DNA of 13,650 nucleotides from Bacteroidota bacterium (GTDB taxonomy: Bacteria; Bacteroidota; Bacteroidia; Bacteroidales; UBA1715): assembly GCA_029266015.1 (NCBI GenBank), contig JAJUFK010000036.1, positions 1 to 13,650 of the forward strand. The letters run 5' to 3'. The notes under the pieces were generated by a model that was not told the DNA's origin, ran no database searches, and saw only the letters and a program-made list of their open reading frames with translations. A program made the translations under genes and the position numbers. How positions within the stretch are numbered: position 1 is the stretch's first letter; every line of letters begins with the position of its first letter. This document shows, one piece after another, positions 1 to 7,287 of this stretch.

Positions 1-55
1 AAAGAATACCTAAAATACCTAAAATAACTGGCAAGTGTTTTTTCATATCGCTCAT
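1..55 (-). CDS. 5' end of a leftward gene, hydrophobic N-terminus (partial)
   Basis: Reading leftward from the ATG at 55-53, the strand stays open to the window edge and gives MSDMKKHLPVILGILGIL, 18 codons. A second in-frame ATG at 46-44 (MKKHLPVILG...) is an equally good start. A short basic stretch followed by a hydrophobic segment with a GILGIL repeat suggests a membrane anchor or signal peptide. The repeat comes from a 9-bp direct duplication (ATACCTAAA at 6-14 and 15-23 on the plus strand). A full consensus Bacteroidota promoter at 95-124 points at this start and leaves a leader of about 30 nt, which is the main reason for calling it a gene. Too little is visible to name a family. Confidence 0.6.
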   Translation of the reverse strand, partial: MSDMKKHLPVILGILGIL

Positions 56-84
56 TTTTTTATTTAAACATGCTAATATACAAT

Positions 85-92
85 TATATTTG
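85..92 (+). promoter_or_regulatory. -7 element (TATATTTG) upstream of the rhomboid gene
   Basis: TATATTTG matches the Bacteroidota -7 consensus TAnnTTTG. The expected -33 position (63-65) reads TTT rather than TTG, so this half is weak. Transcription would start near 99, leaving a leader of about 35 nt to the ATG at 135. The site contains the TTG at 90-92 that would otherwise be the longest possible rhomboid start, which argues against that start. Confidence 0.55.
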
Positions 93-94
93 TA

Positions 95-124
95 CAAATG
101 TACTATTTTCGTTGATAATTTCAA
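95..124 (-). promoter_or_regulatory. Bacteroidota-type promoter for the leftward partial gene
   Basis: On the minus strand TTG (124-122) is followed by exactly 19 nt and then TACATTTG (102-95). This fits the TTG-N19-TAnnTTTG pattern of the Bacteroidota primary sigma factor at every defined position. Transcription would start near 88, some 30 nt before the ATG at 55. It lies back to back with the rhomboid promoter, and part of it overlaps the predicted leader of that gene. Confidence 0.65.
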
Positions 125-134
125 AAAAATAGTA

Positions 135-776
135 ATGTTTCATAAATATCCTCATATAACTTTTCCGCTTTTATTTGTTTTACTAATACTCTGTATTCAT
201 TATTGTGCTGTTGTTTATTCATTTTCGTTAATTCAATTTGGTATAATTCCTCGTAGTTTCCATGGGCTTACAGGTATATTGTTTGCTCCTCTTATTCATA
301 GTTCATGGGAGCATGTTTTGTCTAATGTTTCATCGCTTATTATAACTTTGTATATTTTATTTACTGTTTTTAAAACGGTTTCTCATATAGTTTTGGTTAC
401 CGGATATATAGTTCCCGGTATTATTACTTGGTTTATTGGTAGAAGTGCAATACACTTAGGTGCAAGTGGGGTAGTATATTGTTTATTGTTTTTTATGGTG
501 TGTATAGGTGTATATACCAAAAAACGTCAATTATTGGCAGTTTCTGCTGTAATTATAGTGCTCAATAGTGGTTTTATTTGGGGAATATTGCCTCACAATA
601 ATTCTATTTCATGGGAATATCATATAGGCGGTGCTGTTACCGGTTGCTTTTTAGCATTTTTGTTTCGAAGTTTTTCTTTTACTAAACCTGAAGTTGATTC
701 TTTGCAGAATACAAATGTTAGTTCTACAGCTCAAGGCATTGAATTTATATATACAAAAAAACCTGACTCGCATTGA
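135..776 (+). CDS. Rhomboid-family intramembrane serine protease
   Basis: The 213-residue product is almost entirely membrane-embedded and carries the rhomboid signature. There is an H60-x3-N64 motif (HVLSN) in an early helix, a GASG motif with the nucleophile Ser111, and the partner His163 in EYHIGGAVTG near the end of the last core helix. Rhomboids cleave transmembrane segments of other membrane proteins within the bilayer; the substrate here is unknown. It is a short core-only rhomboid without an extra N-terminal domain, followed by a polar tail of about 30 residues. The ATG at 135 is chosen over the in-frame TTG at 90 because the latter lies inside the -7 element. The stop codon lies in the loop of the downstream terminator. 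No gene on the same strand follows, so it is probably monocistronic. Confidence 0.9.
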   Translation: MFHKYPHITFPLLFVLLILCIHYCAVVYSFSLIQFGIIPRSFHGLTGILFAPLIHSSWEHVLSNVSSLIITLYILFTVFKTVSHIVLVTGYIVPGIITWFIGRSAIHLGASGVVYCLLFFMVCIGVYTKKRQLLAVSAVIIVLNSGFIWGILPHNNSISWEYHIGGAVTGCFLAFLFRSFSFTKPEVDSLQNTNVSSTAQGIEFIYTKKPDSH

Positions 777-787
777 ATCAGGTTTTT
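755..787. terminator. Bidirectional terminator between rhomboid gene and ppiD
   Basis: A 6-bp stem ACCTGA (761-766) / TCAGGT (778-783) is flanked by A6 (755-760) and T4 (784-787), which extend the stem with A-T pairs. The loop is 11 nt. Each strand ends in a U-run, so it can stop both the rightward rhomboid transcript and the leftward ppiD transcript. The rhomboid stop codon (774-776) lies within the loop, so the terminator overlaps coding sequence. Confidence 0.8.
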
Positions 788-814
788 ATTGTTTAGTATT
801 TATCCTCTCAAAAA

Positions 815-2938
815 CTACATAAAATTTATTCGTAAATCTTCTACTTCAGCTTTATCTTTCAATATTGCCGGAGTTGCATTCATAAGTTGTGACGAAGCTC
901 TTTGAGTTAGCATTGTTTTTTCAACTTGTATATCTGAATTTGTATCTATAGTTCTTCTGTCAACAACTTTTATAACAAAAATACCAGTATTGCCTTCTAT
1001 TATTTGCGATTGTTTTCCTTTTTCAAGAATACACGCAGTGGCAATTACTTTAGGTTCCATACCAAATTCAGGTGATGAATACATAGCAAAACTTATATTG
1101 AGTGATGTTAATGCTACTATATTGAATTTTAATCCAATTTCTGATAATGACGTCGTTTGTGTATTGATGCCTGCTAATTTTTCTTTAATCATTGCAATTT
1201 TCTTTTCTTTAATTACTTCGGCTTTTATTTGTTCTTTTACATCATCTAGAGGTATTTTACCTTTTTCGTATACTTTTGAAACAACCGCAATTACGAATTT
1301 ATCACCACAGGTAAAAATATCAGAAACTTTATCTAATTCTTTATTTGTATGAGCCCAGCGAATTACTGCACGTGAATCTTGAATACCGGGTAATGTTCGT
1401 TCGTTTTCGCCTAATTTTTCACCATTTTTTTTTGATATAGTTGTATTTTTTGCTAAATAAGCTTCAAACTGTTCTTTTGTTCTATTTTCTGAAGCAAATT
1501 CAACAGCTTTTTTGTATACTTCTTTGCGAGTGTTTTGTGAATATGTAATTTGTTTTGATAGGTATTGAACTTGAACTCGTTTTGATTTTTTCCCTTGTTC
1601 CAAAATTTCTATGATATGAATACCATAGTTAGAAGGAGCTAAATATATTTTTCCTTTTTCACCAAAGAAACATGTGTCTTGAAATGATGGAACCATTTGT
1701 CCTTCTTTAAACCAATCTATTAAGCCTCCTTTAATAGCCGATAAACTGTCTTTAGAATGTTTCATTGCTAGTGTTCCAAAATCAGCTCCTTTTTCAAGTA
1801 AGGCTTTTAGACTATCGGCTTCTTTCATCGCATTTTGTCCTGTAACTAATATGTGTCGTGCTTTTGCAGAGTCTGAAGCCATACGAATATCAGAAATTTT
1901 AGCTATTTTATATACATTTCCTTCTAAATACATTTCTGTAATGTCATTTTTTGCTTTAGTAAACGCAAATGAATCAATAGCCGGAGGTAGGGTACCTTTT
2001 TTATGATATGTAGGATCAAATTTTGAATCAGAATTTAAATTTAAAAATACAGACGTATTTTTTGCTGTTTTAAAATCTTCAGCTTTGCTCAAAACAGCTT
2101 TTTTAATTTCTTCAATATCTTGTGGGGTTGGGGTTATATCAAATGTTACATAATCAATAGAAACAGCTTTTTCTTGATCGTATTTTTTTGATTTTTTTAC
2201 TTTTTCATAGTATGCCGCAATTTCCGAATCGCTTACTGTAACTGTTTCGTCTGCAATTGATTCAAAAGGAATTTTAACATATTCTATATCAGTTTGCGTT
2301 TTTCTGTCATTTATTGACATTTCTGCTTCAAGAGATGTAGTGTATAATGCGTTTCTTACTAGTGTATTATATTTGTTTCGAAGATTATTTATGTGTAATG
2401 CTTTTTCGTAATCAATCCAACTTTCATAAAATTCAGGATTTGATTCTTTATATTCACTTAGGTTTGCAAGAGTTTGAATAAGCATTTGTTTGTCAAACAT
2501 TCCGGTTTTGGGATTTTGAAAATATCGTTGTAATTCAGAATCTATATTTTCTCCAATAGTAATATCTTCAAATTCTTTGTCAGAGAGTCCCATAATTTGT
2601 AAATTATCGCGGTATACACCTAACCCCAATTCTTTGAATTGAATATCAAAAAGAGCTGAATTTAAAAATGTTTGCCAAGCTTGGTTATATAATGCATCAG
2701 CTTGAAATGCATTTTGAAATTCCGAATTTCTGAGTTGTTTTTCAGCTTGTTCATAATATTCATAGTATGCTTCGTAAGGGTAATCTTCTCCGTAAATTTT
2801 TGCAATAACGTTTTCGGGTGTTTTAAATGACGAAAATAATTTTGGATCGAGTCCTGTTATAACAAATGATAATAAAGCAATACCTATAACTAAAGTAATA
2901 AGTCCAGATTTGTTTCTAAGAGTTTGAATTGCTGACAT
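815..2938 (-). CDS. ppiD: PpiD-like periplasmic peptidyl-prolyl isomerase/chaperone
   Basis: The 707-residue protein has a short cytoplasmic N-terminus, one transmembrane anchor (about residues 11-29), a SurA/PpiD-type N-terminal chaperone region and a parvulin (PpiC) domain at about 358-447. The parvulin domain is marked by ARHILV, the GGLIDWF segment, and NYGIHIIEI. The C-terminal 250 residues are typical extra sequence of Bacteroidota PpiD proteins. The family assists folding of secreted and outer-membrane proteins at the periplasmic face of the inner membrane and catalyses prolyl cis/trans isomerisation. It is the last gene of the leftward block, 77 nt after the CBS-domain gene. A -7 element at 2980-2987 suggests it also has its own promoter. 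Length agrees with the family. Catalytic activity is assumed; PpiD parvulin domains are not always active. Confidence 0.93.
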   Translation of the reverse strand: MSAIQTLRNKSGLITLVIGIALLSFVITGLDPKLFSSFKTPENVIAKIYGEDYPYEAYYEYYEQAEKQLRNSEFQNAFQADALYNQAWQTFLNSALFDIQFKELGLGVYRDNLQIMGLSDKEFEDITIGENIDSELQRYFQNPKTGMFDKQMLIQTLANLSEYKESNPEFYESWIDYEKALHINNLRNKYNTLVRNALYTTSLEAEMSINDRKTQTDIEYVKIPFESIADETVTVSDSEIAAYYEKVKKSKKYDQEKAVSIDYVTFDITPTPQDIEEIKKAVLSKAEDFKTAKNTSVFLNLNSDSKFDPTYHKKGTLPPAIDSFAFTKAKNDITEMYLEGNVYKIAKISDIRMASDSAKARHILVTGQNAMKEADSLKALLEKGADFGTLAMKHSKDSLSAIKGGLIDWFKEGQMVPSFQDTCFFGEKGKIYLAPSNYGIHIIEILEQGKKSKRVQVQYLSKQITYSQNTRKEVYKKAVEFASENRTKEQFEAYLAKNTTISKKNGEKLGENERTLPGIQDSRAVIRWAHTNKELDKVSDIFTCGDKFVIAVVSKVYEKGKIPLDDVKEQIKAEVIKEKKIAMIKEKLAGINTQTTSLSEIGLKFNIVALTSLNISFAMYSSPEFGMEPKVIATACILEKGKQSQIIEGNTGIFVIKVVDRRTIDTNSDIQVEKTMLTQRASSQLMNATPAILKDKAEVEDLRINFM

Positions 2939-2979
2939 TGTTTTCTTAAAATTTAATTAACGATTTATTTTCAAGTTGG

Positions 2980-2987
2980 CAAAGATA
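2980..2987 (-). promoter_or_regulatory. ppiD: -7 element (TATCTTTG) upstream of ppiD
   Basis: On the minus strand TATCTTTG fits TAnnTTTG. At the ideal 19-nt spacing (3009-3007) the -33 triplet reads ATG instead of TTG, so that half is imperfect. The 77-nt gap between the CBS gene stop (3016) and the ppiD start (2938) is the largest gap in the leftward block, consistent with an internal promoter here. The expected transcript start near 2973 leaves a leader of about 35 nt. Confidence 0.5.
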
Positions 2988-3015
2988 AAAAAAATACGAT
3001 ATGAAACATGGTTCC

Positions 3016-3831
3016 TTATATTTTTTTTATATGAATTAATTCTAAACGTGTTCCCGAAATTTTGAGAATAGTGAGTTTGCATTGTTCTATAGTAATAGAA
3101 GCATTGATATGAGGAAATTTTTGATGGTGATATAGGAAAAGACCTGCAAGTGTATCATAGTCATCAGATGACGGTAAATTCAGTTCATATTTTTCGTTTA
3201 TATAGTCAATCTCATGTCGAGCCGAAAAAATAAATTCATTATTTGGTAATTTCCGTTCTTCAAGAGTTACTGTGTCAAATTCATCTTTTATTTCTCCAAA
3301 AATTTCTTCAATAATATCTTCTATTGTTACAACTCCTGATGTGCCTCCAAATTCATCTACAACTACAGCAATACTTTGTTTATTTTGTATAAGTTGTTTC
3401 ATGAGTTTTTTTGCATTCATGGTTTCGGGCACAAATTGTATGGGGCGTATGATTTCGGTTATTGATTGGGGGTGTTTAAACATGTCTGATATATGTACAT
3501 ATCCGATGATATTGTCAATAGAATCTTCATATACCAATACTTTAGAATACCCGCTCGACATAAATTTTTGTGTTAATAATTCAAGCGAATCTGTTGTTTG
3601 TATTGTTACTAATTCTGTACGAGGTATGCTGCATTCTCTTAATTTTACTGATGAAAATTCAATAGCATTTTTAAATAACTTTATAGTTTCTTCATCATTT
3701 GTGTTTACCGGTATAGGTGTGTTTCCGCTTCCTTGCATTGCGTTATCTGTAACCACAAATTTAAATATATGAGTATACTCAATATAAAATATAAGTAAAA
3801 TTATAGCTATAATTATGCTTATGGCAATCAT
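3016..3831 (-). CDS. CorC/HlyC-like CBS-pair protein lacking the CNNM/DUF21 membrane domain
   Basis: The 271-residue protein has one N-terminal transmembrane helix (residues 3-19), a linker, a CBS pair (about 66-182) and a C-terminal CorC_HlyC domain (about 195-268). The CBS pair contains the family hallmarks IPRTELV (69-75) and VVDEFGGTSGVVTIEDIIEE (157-176). Relatives in Bacteroidota (GldE/hemolysin/CorC group) are normally about 400-450 residues because a CNNM (DUF21) domain with several membrane helices precedes the CBS pair. That domain is missing here and replaced by a single helix. CNNM/CorC proteins take part in Mg2+ and Co2+ handling, and the CBS pair binds nucleotides. Without the membrane domain this copy may be only a regulatory subunit (inference). 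The start overlaps the stop of the upstream 68-residue gene in an ATGA, implying translational coupling. Same location in the operon as the full-length relative in other Bacteroidales, as I recall it. Confidence 0.85.
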   Translation of the reverse strand: MIAISIIIAIILLIFYIEYTHIFKFVVTDNAMQGSGNTPIPVNTNDEETIKLFKNAIEFSSVKLRECSIPRTELVTIQTTDSLELLTQKFMSSGYSKVLVYEDSIDNIIGYVHISDMFKHPQSITEIIRPIQFVPETMNAKKLMKQLIQNKQSIAVVVDEFGGTSGVVTIEDIIEEIFGEIKDEFDTVTLEERKLPNNEFIFSARHEIDYINEKYELNLPSSDDYDTLAGLFLYHHQKFPHINASITIEQCKLTILKISGTRLELIHIKKI

Positions 3832-4034
3832 ATGTGAGGGGTCTTTTGTTTACGTTTGTTTCTACGATACAAAAACATGGCAAAAGCCATAATTGAAATA
3901 ATAAAAAATAGAATTGTATCTTGTACAAATCCATTATAAATAGAGGAGTGTATTGCAGTAAGCAATGAAGAAAATGAAATTACTATCCAGCTTATTTCAA
4001 GAATTTTAAGAAAAAATATATCTTTTTTTGTCAT
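3828..4034 (-). CDS. Small two-helix membrane protein, 68 residues
   Basis: I do not recognise a named family. The ATG at 4034-4032 (MTKKDIFFLKILEISW...) starts one base after the lptC stop. The stop overlaps the next ATG (3831) by four bases, so the gene fits tightly between two operon members. Two hydrophobic segments lie at about residues 8-30 and 38-57, and the C-terminus RRNKRKQK is strongly basic. By the positive-inside rule both ends would be cytoplasmic. A longer in-frame reading from 4142 would run into lptC and is rejected. Since the following CBS protein lacks its membrane domain, this protein could be its membrane partner; that is inference from position only. Confidence 0.75.
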   Translation of the reverse strand: MTKKDIFFLKILEISWIVISFSSLLTAIHSSIYNGFVQDTILFFIISIMAFAMFLYRRNKRKQKTPHI

Positions 4035-4035
4035 A

Positions 4036-4605
4036 TTATTCACTTGTATTATCATCAAGAGTAAATATACCGGTAACTTTTTGAATCTTCCAATTTTCGA
4101 ATTGTTCATCAGATTCAAATCCTTCACCAAATATAATATCATTTGGCGTAGTTACTTGTACTTGTTTGTCAGAAAAAATTATTTTCTTTTTTTGATCCCA
4201 CACTAAATACTCGGTGTTGAGTATTTCATTTTTTTTGTTTTTTGCTACTACATTTCCTTTTGCTTCCCAAATTTCTTTATCATCATAATTGACTGCGTAA
4301 TTTGCAGAAATTTTTGATAACGTGTCAGGATATTGAGAATAATGAACTACAATAATTCCTTCAGGAAATTCTGTTAATTTTTTGTTTTGGGAATTGTATT
4401 TTACAAATTTTTTTGCGAATACACTAATATTTATTTCGCCCATTTCACTTTGACGTAAATAAATTTCTTCGCCTAATAATTCAGGAAGTTTTTCAACTTC
4501 TTGTACTTTTATTACATTTTTTATATCGTTTTTACATGAAACAAGCAGCATTGCAATACTAAGTATTACTATGCTGCTTGAATATGAAAAAATGTTTGTA
4601 ATCAT
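4036..4605 (-). CDS. lptC: LptC-like lipopolysaccharide export lipoprotein
   Basis: The 189-residue product starts with a hydrophobic signal segment ending in the lipobox LVSC (Cys24), so it is predicted to be a lipoprotein, as Bacteroidota LptC proteins often are. The body is polar and beta-rich, with the alternating pattern of the LptC/OstA-type jellyroll, e.g. EIWEAKGNVVAKNKKNEILNT (around 112-132), matching the family phrase 'A.GNV.....G..L.T..L.W'. LptC links the LptB2FG ABC transporter to the LptA bridge that carries LPS across the periplasm. Length matches the family. It starts 3 nt after the TPR gene stop and is followed by the 68-residue gene after 1 nt. Sequence identity of this family is low, so the call rests on the pattern plus the operon context. 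Confidence 0.85.
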   Translation of the reverse strand: MITNIFSYSSSIVILSIAMLLVSCKNDIKNVIKVQEVEKLPELLGEEIYLRQSEMGEINISVFAKKFVKYNSQNKKLTEFPEGIIVVHYSQYPDTLSKISANYAVNYDDKEIWEAKGNVVAKNKKNEILNTEYLVWDQKKKIIFSDKQVQVTTPNDIIFGEGFESDEQFENWKIQKVTGIFTLDDNTSE

Positions 4606-4608
4606 GGG

Positions 4609-5940
4609 TTATTTAACCTTTGCTGTAGTATTTACCGTAAACCAACATGAAAATGACATTGAAGCACCTTCTGTTATATTATAGCCAAATAAAGCTTCGG
4701 CATCAGGGAAGTGAGCTCTGTAATTAGCTATTTGGCTATTAGCTTGACTTGTAACTGATGGGTCAACTGATTTTGCTTTATTACACATATCTACAGCAGC
4801 CCATAGTATGGTCCATTTTGCTACATCAGGATATTCTGCTTTGTCAATACAAGAATTAATGCTGTTAACATATTGAGCAGCTATAAATAAGTGCGCTTTA
4901 CCCATATTAGGATTCAATTTTAGGGCGCTTTGTGCGTATGCTACACTAGTGCTTGCACTACCCATTGTAATTGATGCCATTCTATAGTATGTTTCAGCTT
5001 TTTGATTGTTATCGGTTTCTAAATCAATTGATTCTTTAAAATAATTGATTGCAGTATTGTTTTGTTTTTTATCAACATACATTTCGGCAATACTTCTTTT
5101 TGATAATGCTGAAGGTTCAATTTTGTCTAAGCTTACTACAGCTTGTAGATATAAATCACTGTCTTTACAAGTTTTTCCTAAATTTGAAATTATTTTTTTC
5201 AATACATCTACATTTTGCGGATTTGCTTTGTATTGTGGCTCATACAAGGCTACTAAATCAGTACATTCGGGTTTAAGTTGTAAGAACATATTTTCAACAA
5301 CAGGCAGTTGTTTTTCGTGTGCTTGAGAGCCTTTTTGTATATTGGCGTCAAATATAGAAGCTATTTGTTGATACACTTGTAATGCTTCGGCTTTTGTACA
5401 TGAATTATTTTCAAATTTTGATACATTGGCTTGCATATACATTACGAGTGTTTTTACTTCGGATTTGTTTCCCAATGCATCAACTGATTTTTTACACATA
5501 TTAAAAGCTTCTTCATATTTAGCAGGATTTAAAAGCATTAAGTCAGCTCCTTTTAATCCAATAAATTTATTTTCTTCACCAAAATTTTCGATACGTCTGT
5601 CATAAATTAATAAAATAGTATCAAGATATTTTTGTTTTTTTACGGCATCTTTTTCATTTCTGTATAATGTTGTAAACATATTAACTCCATGAGGAACATA
5701 CATGTTTTTTGAAGATTGCGGACATGAGTTGAATGCTTTTCTCCATGCGTTCATAGTTTCAGGTGAGAATGTTCCTGTTTTTTCTTCATTTTTGTATCGG
5801 TGTTGATATATTGCTAGATTTTCAACACATGCAATACTATCTTTTCCTGAACCATAATTTAATGATTCACTTTGCGCAGTTACTTGTGAATATACACTTA
5901 TAAATCCTACTACTGCCAACCAAAAAGCTATTCGTTTCAT
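4609..5940 (-). CDS. Secreted tetratricopeptide-repeat protein
   Basis: The 443-residue protein has a cleavable signal peptide (about 1-22, cleavage near VTA-Q) and no later membrane segment, so it is periplasmic or outer-membrane associated. The middle and C-terminal parts are helical repeats; the clearest TPR-like units run from about residue 280 to 370, with AEMYVDKKQNNTAINYFKES, AETYYRMASIT and ALKLNPNMGKAHLFIAAQYV. TPRs act as protein-binding scaffolds; no enzymatic motif is visible. It lies 27 nt downstream of the beta-barrel gene and 3 nt before lptC, a position occupied by a similar TPR protein in related Bacteroidales as far as I recall. A role in outer-membrane assembly or transport is an inference from the neighbours. 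Confidence 0.85.
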   Translation of the reverse strand: MKRIAFWLAVVGFISVYSQVTAQSESLNYGSGKDSIACVENLAIYQHRYKNEEKTGTFSPETMNAWRKAFNSCPQSSKNMYVPHGVNMFTTLYRNEKDAVKKQKYLDTILLIYDRRIENFGEENKFIGLKGADLMLLNPAKYEEAFNMCKKSVDALGNKSEVKTLVMYMQANVSKFENNSCTKAEALQVYQQIASIFDANIQKGSQAHEKQLPVVENMFLQLKPECTDLVALYEPQYKANPQNVDVLKKIISNLGKTCKDSDLYLQAVVSLDKIEPSALSKRSIAEMYVDKKQNNTAINYFKESIDLETDNNQKAETYYRMASITMGSASTSVAYAQSALKLNPNMGKAHLFIAAQYVNSINSCIDKAEYPDVAKWTILWAAVDMCNKAKSVDPSVTSQANSQIANYRAHFPDAEALFGYNITEGASMSFSCWFTVNTTAKVK

Positions 5941-5967
5941 ATTTGTATTGTTTTATATATCTGTTTG

Positions 5968-7287
5968 TTAATCAATTTTCCTTTGTAAGAACCACGTTTC
6001 TTTTAAGTTTATTTGGAGTTTTATCATAGTATACAATTCTTGTAATGATTGTGCTGATGATATATCTCCACGTCTTCCTGTTATAACACTTACAGCCAAT
6101 GAATTTGCTGTTTGTTTTAACAAAAATTCAGAGCCAAAACTTATGCCAAAATCTATTGGCTTAAGTAATGTATTGTTAAATGTATACGATATAGGTAATT
6201 CATTATATTGTAAACCAATTCTATATGGTATTTTTTTGAAATACGAAGCACCTCGTTTATCGGGAATAAATTCAACTCCCAACCGAGCAAATTTTGCATT
6301 ACCGGTATAGATTGACGGTTTACCCCATACCGAAACAGAATTCCAATTTGAATAACCACAATCAAAAGCTCCGGTAAATTTATCTTGTATTGAGTAACCT
6401 ATTCCAAAACTAATTTGTTGTGGAATGTCAGATTCTATATTTCTAGTTACTATATTATGTAATGTGTCAATTTCGGTATATGATTCATACACAGTAGTTA
6501 TGGTTTTTCGTTTCTTTTTGTTTACATCAATTTGTTCTAAAACATTATACGTTCCTAAATATGATTGTTTATGAAACGAAAATGTTTGTTTGTTTCTGTA
6601 AGTTGCACCAAATGTAACAGAAGATTTATCGTTGATAGGATACGTATATTGAAGACCGGCATCCCACATAAAACCTTTGGTGTCATACGTTTGTTGTTTG
6701 CGTGTGTAATACGAAAATTCATCAACCAATACTTTAGCATTGGAGGTATAAATGGTTTTACCAAATAACAATGATGCATTAGCGCCTATTGATAGTCCTT
6801 TGAACGGGCTTATGGAATTACTCCAAATAAATTGATTGATACCGCCTTTACCTGTATATGTATATTGAGCAAGTGAATCTGCAGCTTGAATTTCGTATCC
6901 TACTGTATTAAATGGAACTATACCTGCAGCCATACCCCATTTTTTCGGTATTACGGCAAAAGCCATTGCCATATATTCAATACCGGCATCAATTTTAGAT
7001 ACGTGTTGGTTTTGTTGTGTAAAATTTCTATACGAATAGCCGCTTCCTACTTGGAAGAGAAATGTTTCTTTTTCAATTGCTGTGTTGTGAGCAGGATTTA
7101 TGAATTGAATTTGCTTGGCCGATCGAATTCCGTTAGCAACATTTCCCATTTGCACAAAGTTACACGAAGGTATATACAACTCACCATATCCGTATCTGCT
7201 GTATAATGATGTAGTTGAGCGTTGTGCAAAAGCTTGAATTGAGGCAACTGACAACAATAGTACAATTATTTTTTTATTTATCCGCAT
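5968..7287 (-). CDS. Outer-membrane beta-barrel protein (OmpP1/FadL-like)
   Basis: The 439-residue protein begins with a signal peptide (MRINKKIIVLLLSVASIQAF, cleavage near AFA-Q). The mature start RSTTSLYSRYGYGEL is the characteristic N-terminus of a Bacteroidales outer-membrane family. The INPAHN motif resembles the 'NPA' signature of OmpP1/FadL barrels, and alternating aromatic/polar strands continue to the end. The C-terminus INLKETWFLQRKID resembles the final beta strand of Bacteroidota barrel proteins. It probably forms a channel for hydrophobic or small substrates; the substrate is unknown. The ATG at 7287 is preferred over an upstream in-frame codon at 7320 because it gives a clean signal peptide. 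It overlaps the end of coaX by 14 nt, so the two are translationally linked. Confidence 0.85.
   Translation of the reverse strand: MRINKKIIVLLLSVASIQAFAQRSTTSLYSRYGYGELYIPSCNFVQMGNVANGIRSAKQIQFINPAHNTAIEKETFLFQVGSGYSYRNFTQQNQHVSKIDAGIEYMAMAFAVIPKKWGMAAGIVPFNTVGYEIQAADSLAQYTYTGKGGINQFIWSNSISPFKGLSIGANASLLFGKTIYTSNAKVLVDEFSYYTRKQQTYDTKGFMWDAGLQYTYPINDKSSVTFGATYRNKQTFSFHKQSYLGTYNVLEQIDVNKKKRKTITTVYESYTEIDTLHNIVTRNIESDIPQQISFGIGYSIQDKFTGAFDCGYSNWNSVSVWGKPSIYTGNAKFARLGVEFIPDKRGASYFKKIPYRIGLQYNELPISYTFNNTLLKPIDFGISFGSEFLLKQTANSLAVSVITGRRGDISSAQSLQELYTMIKLQINLKETWFLQRKID

Noticed and set aside
90..134. TTG-initiated 15-residue extension of the rhomboid protein
   Set aside because: The TTG forms the end of a TATATTTG -7 element, so it would lie upstream of the transcript start. 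The ATG at 135 gives a normal rhomboid N-terminus.
990..1352. Plus-strand reading frame of 120 codons within ppiD
   Set aside because: Antisense shadow of a well-supported gene, with no promoter and no recognisable protein pattern. Similar frames opposite the CBS, TPR, barrel, coaX and GH13 genes were rejected for the same reason.
3828..4034. The small two-helix gene as a frameshifted piece of the missing CNNM/DUF21 domain
   Set aside because: It is too short, has only two helices and its own well-placed start and stop. I see no DUF21-like motif, so a simple frameshift does not restore the full domain.
4035..4142. 36-residue N-terminal extension of the small membrane protein
   Set aside because: It would lie wholly inside lptC in another frame; the ATG at 4034 directly after the lptC stop fits operon spacing.
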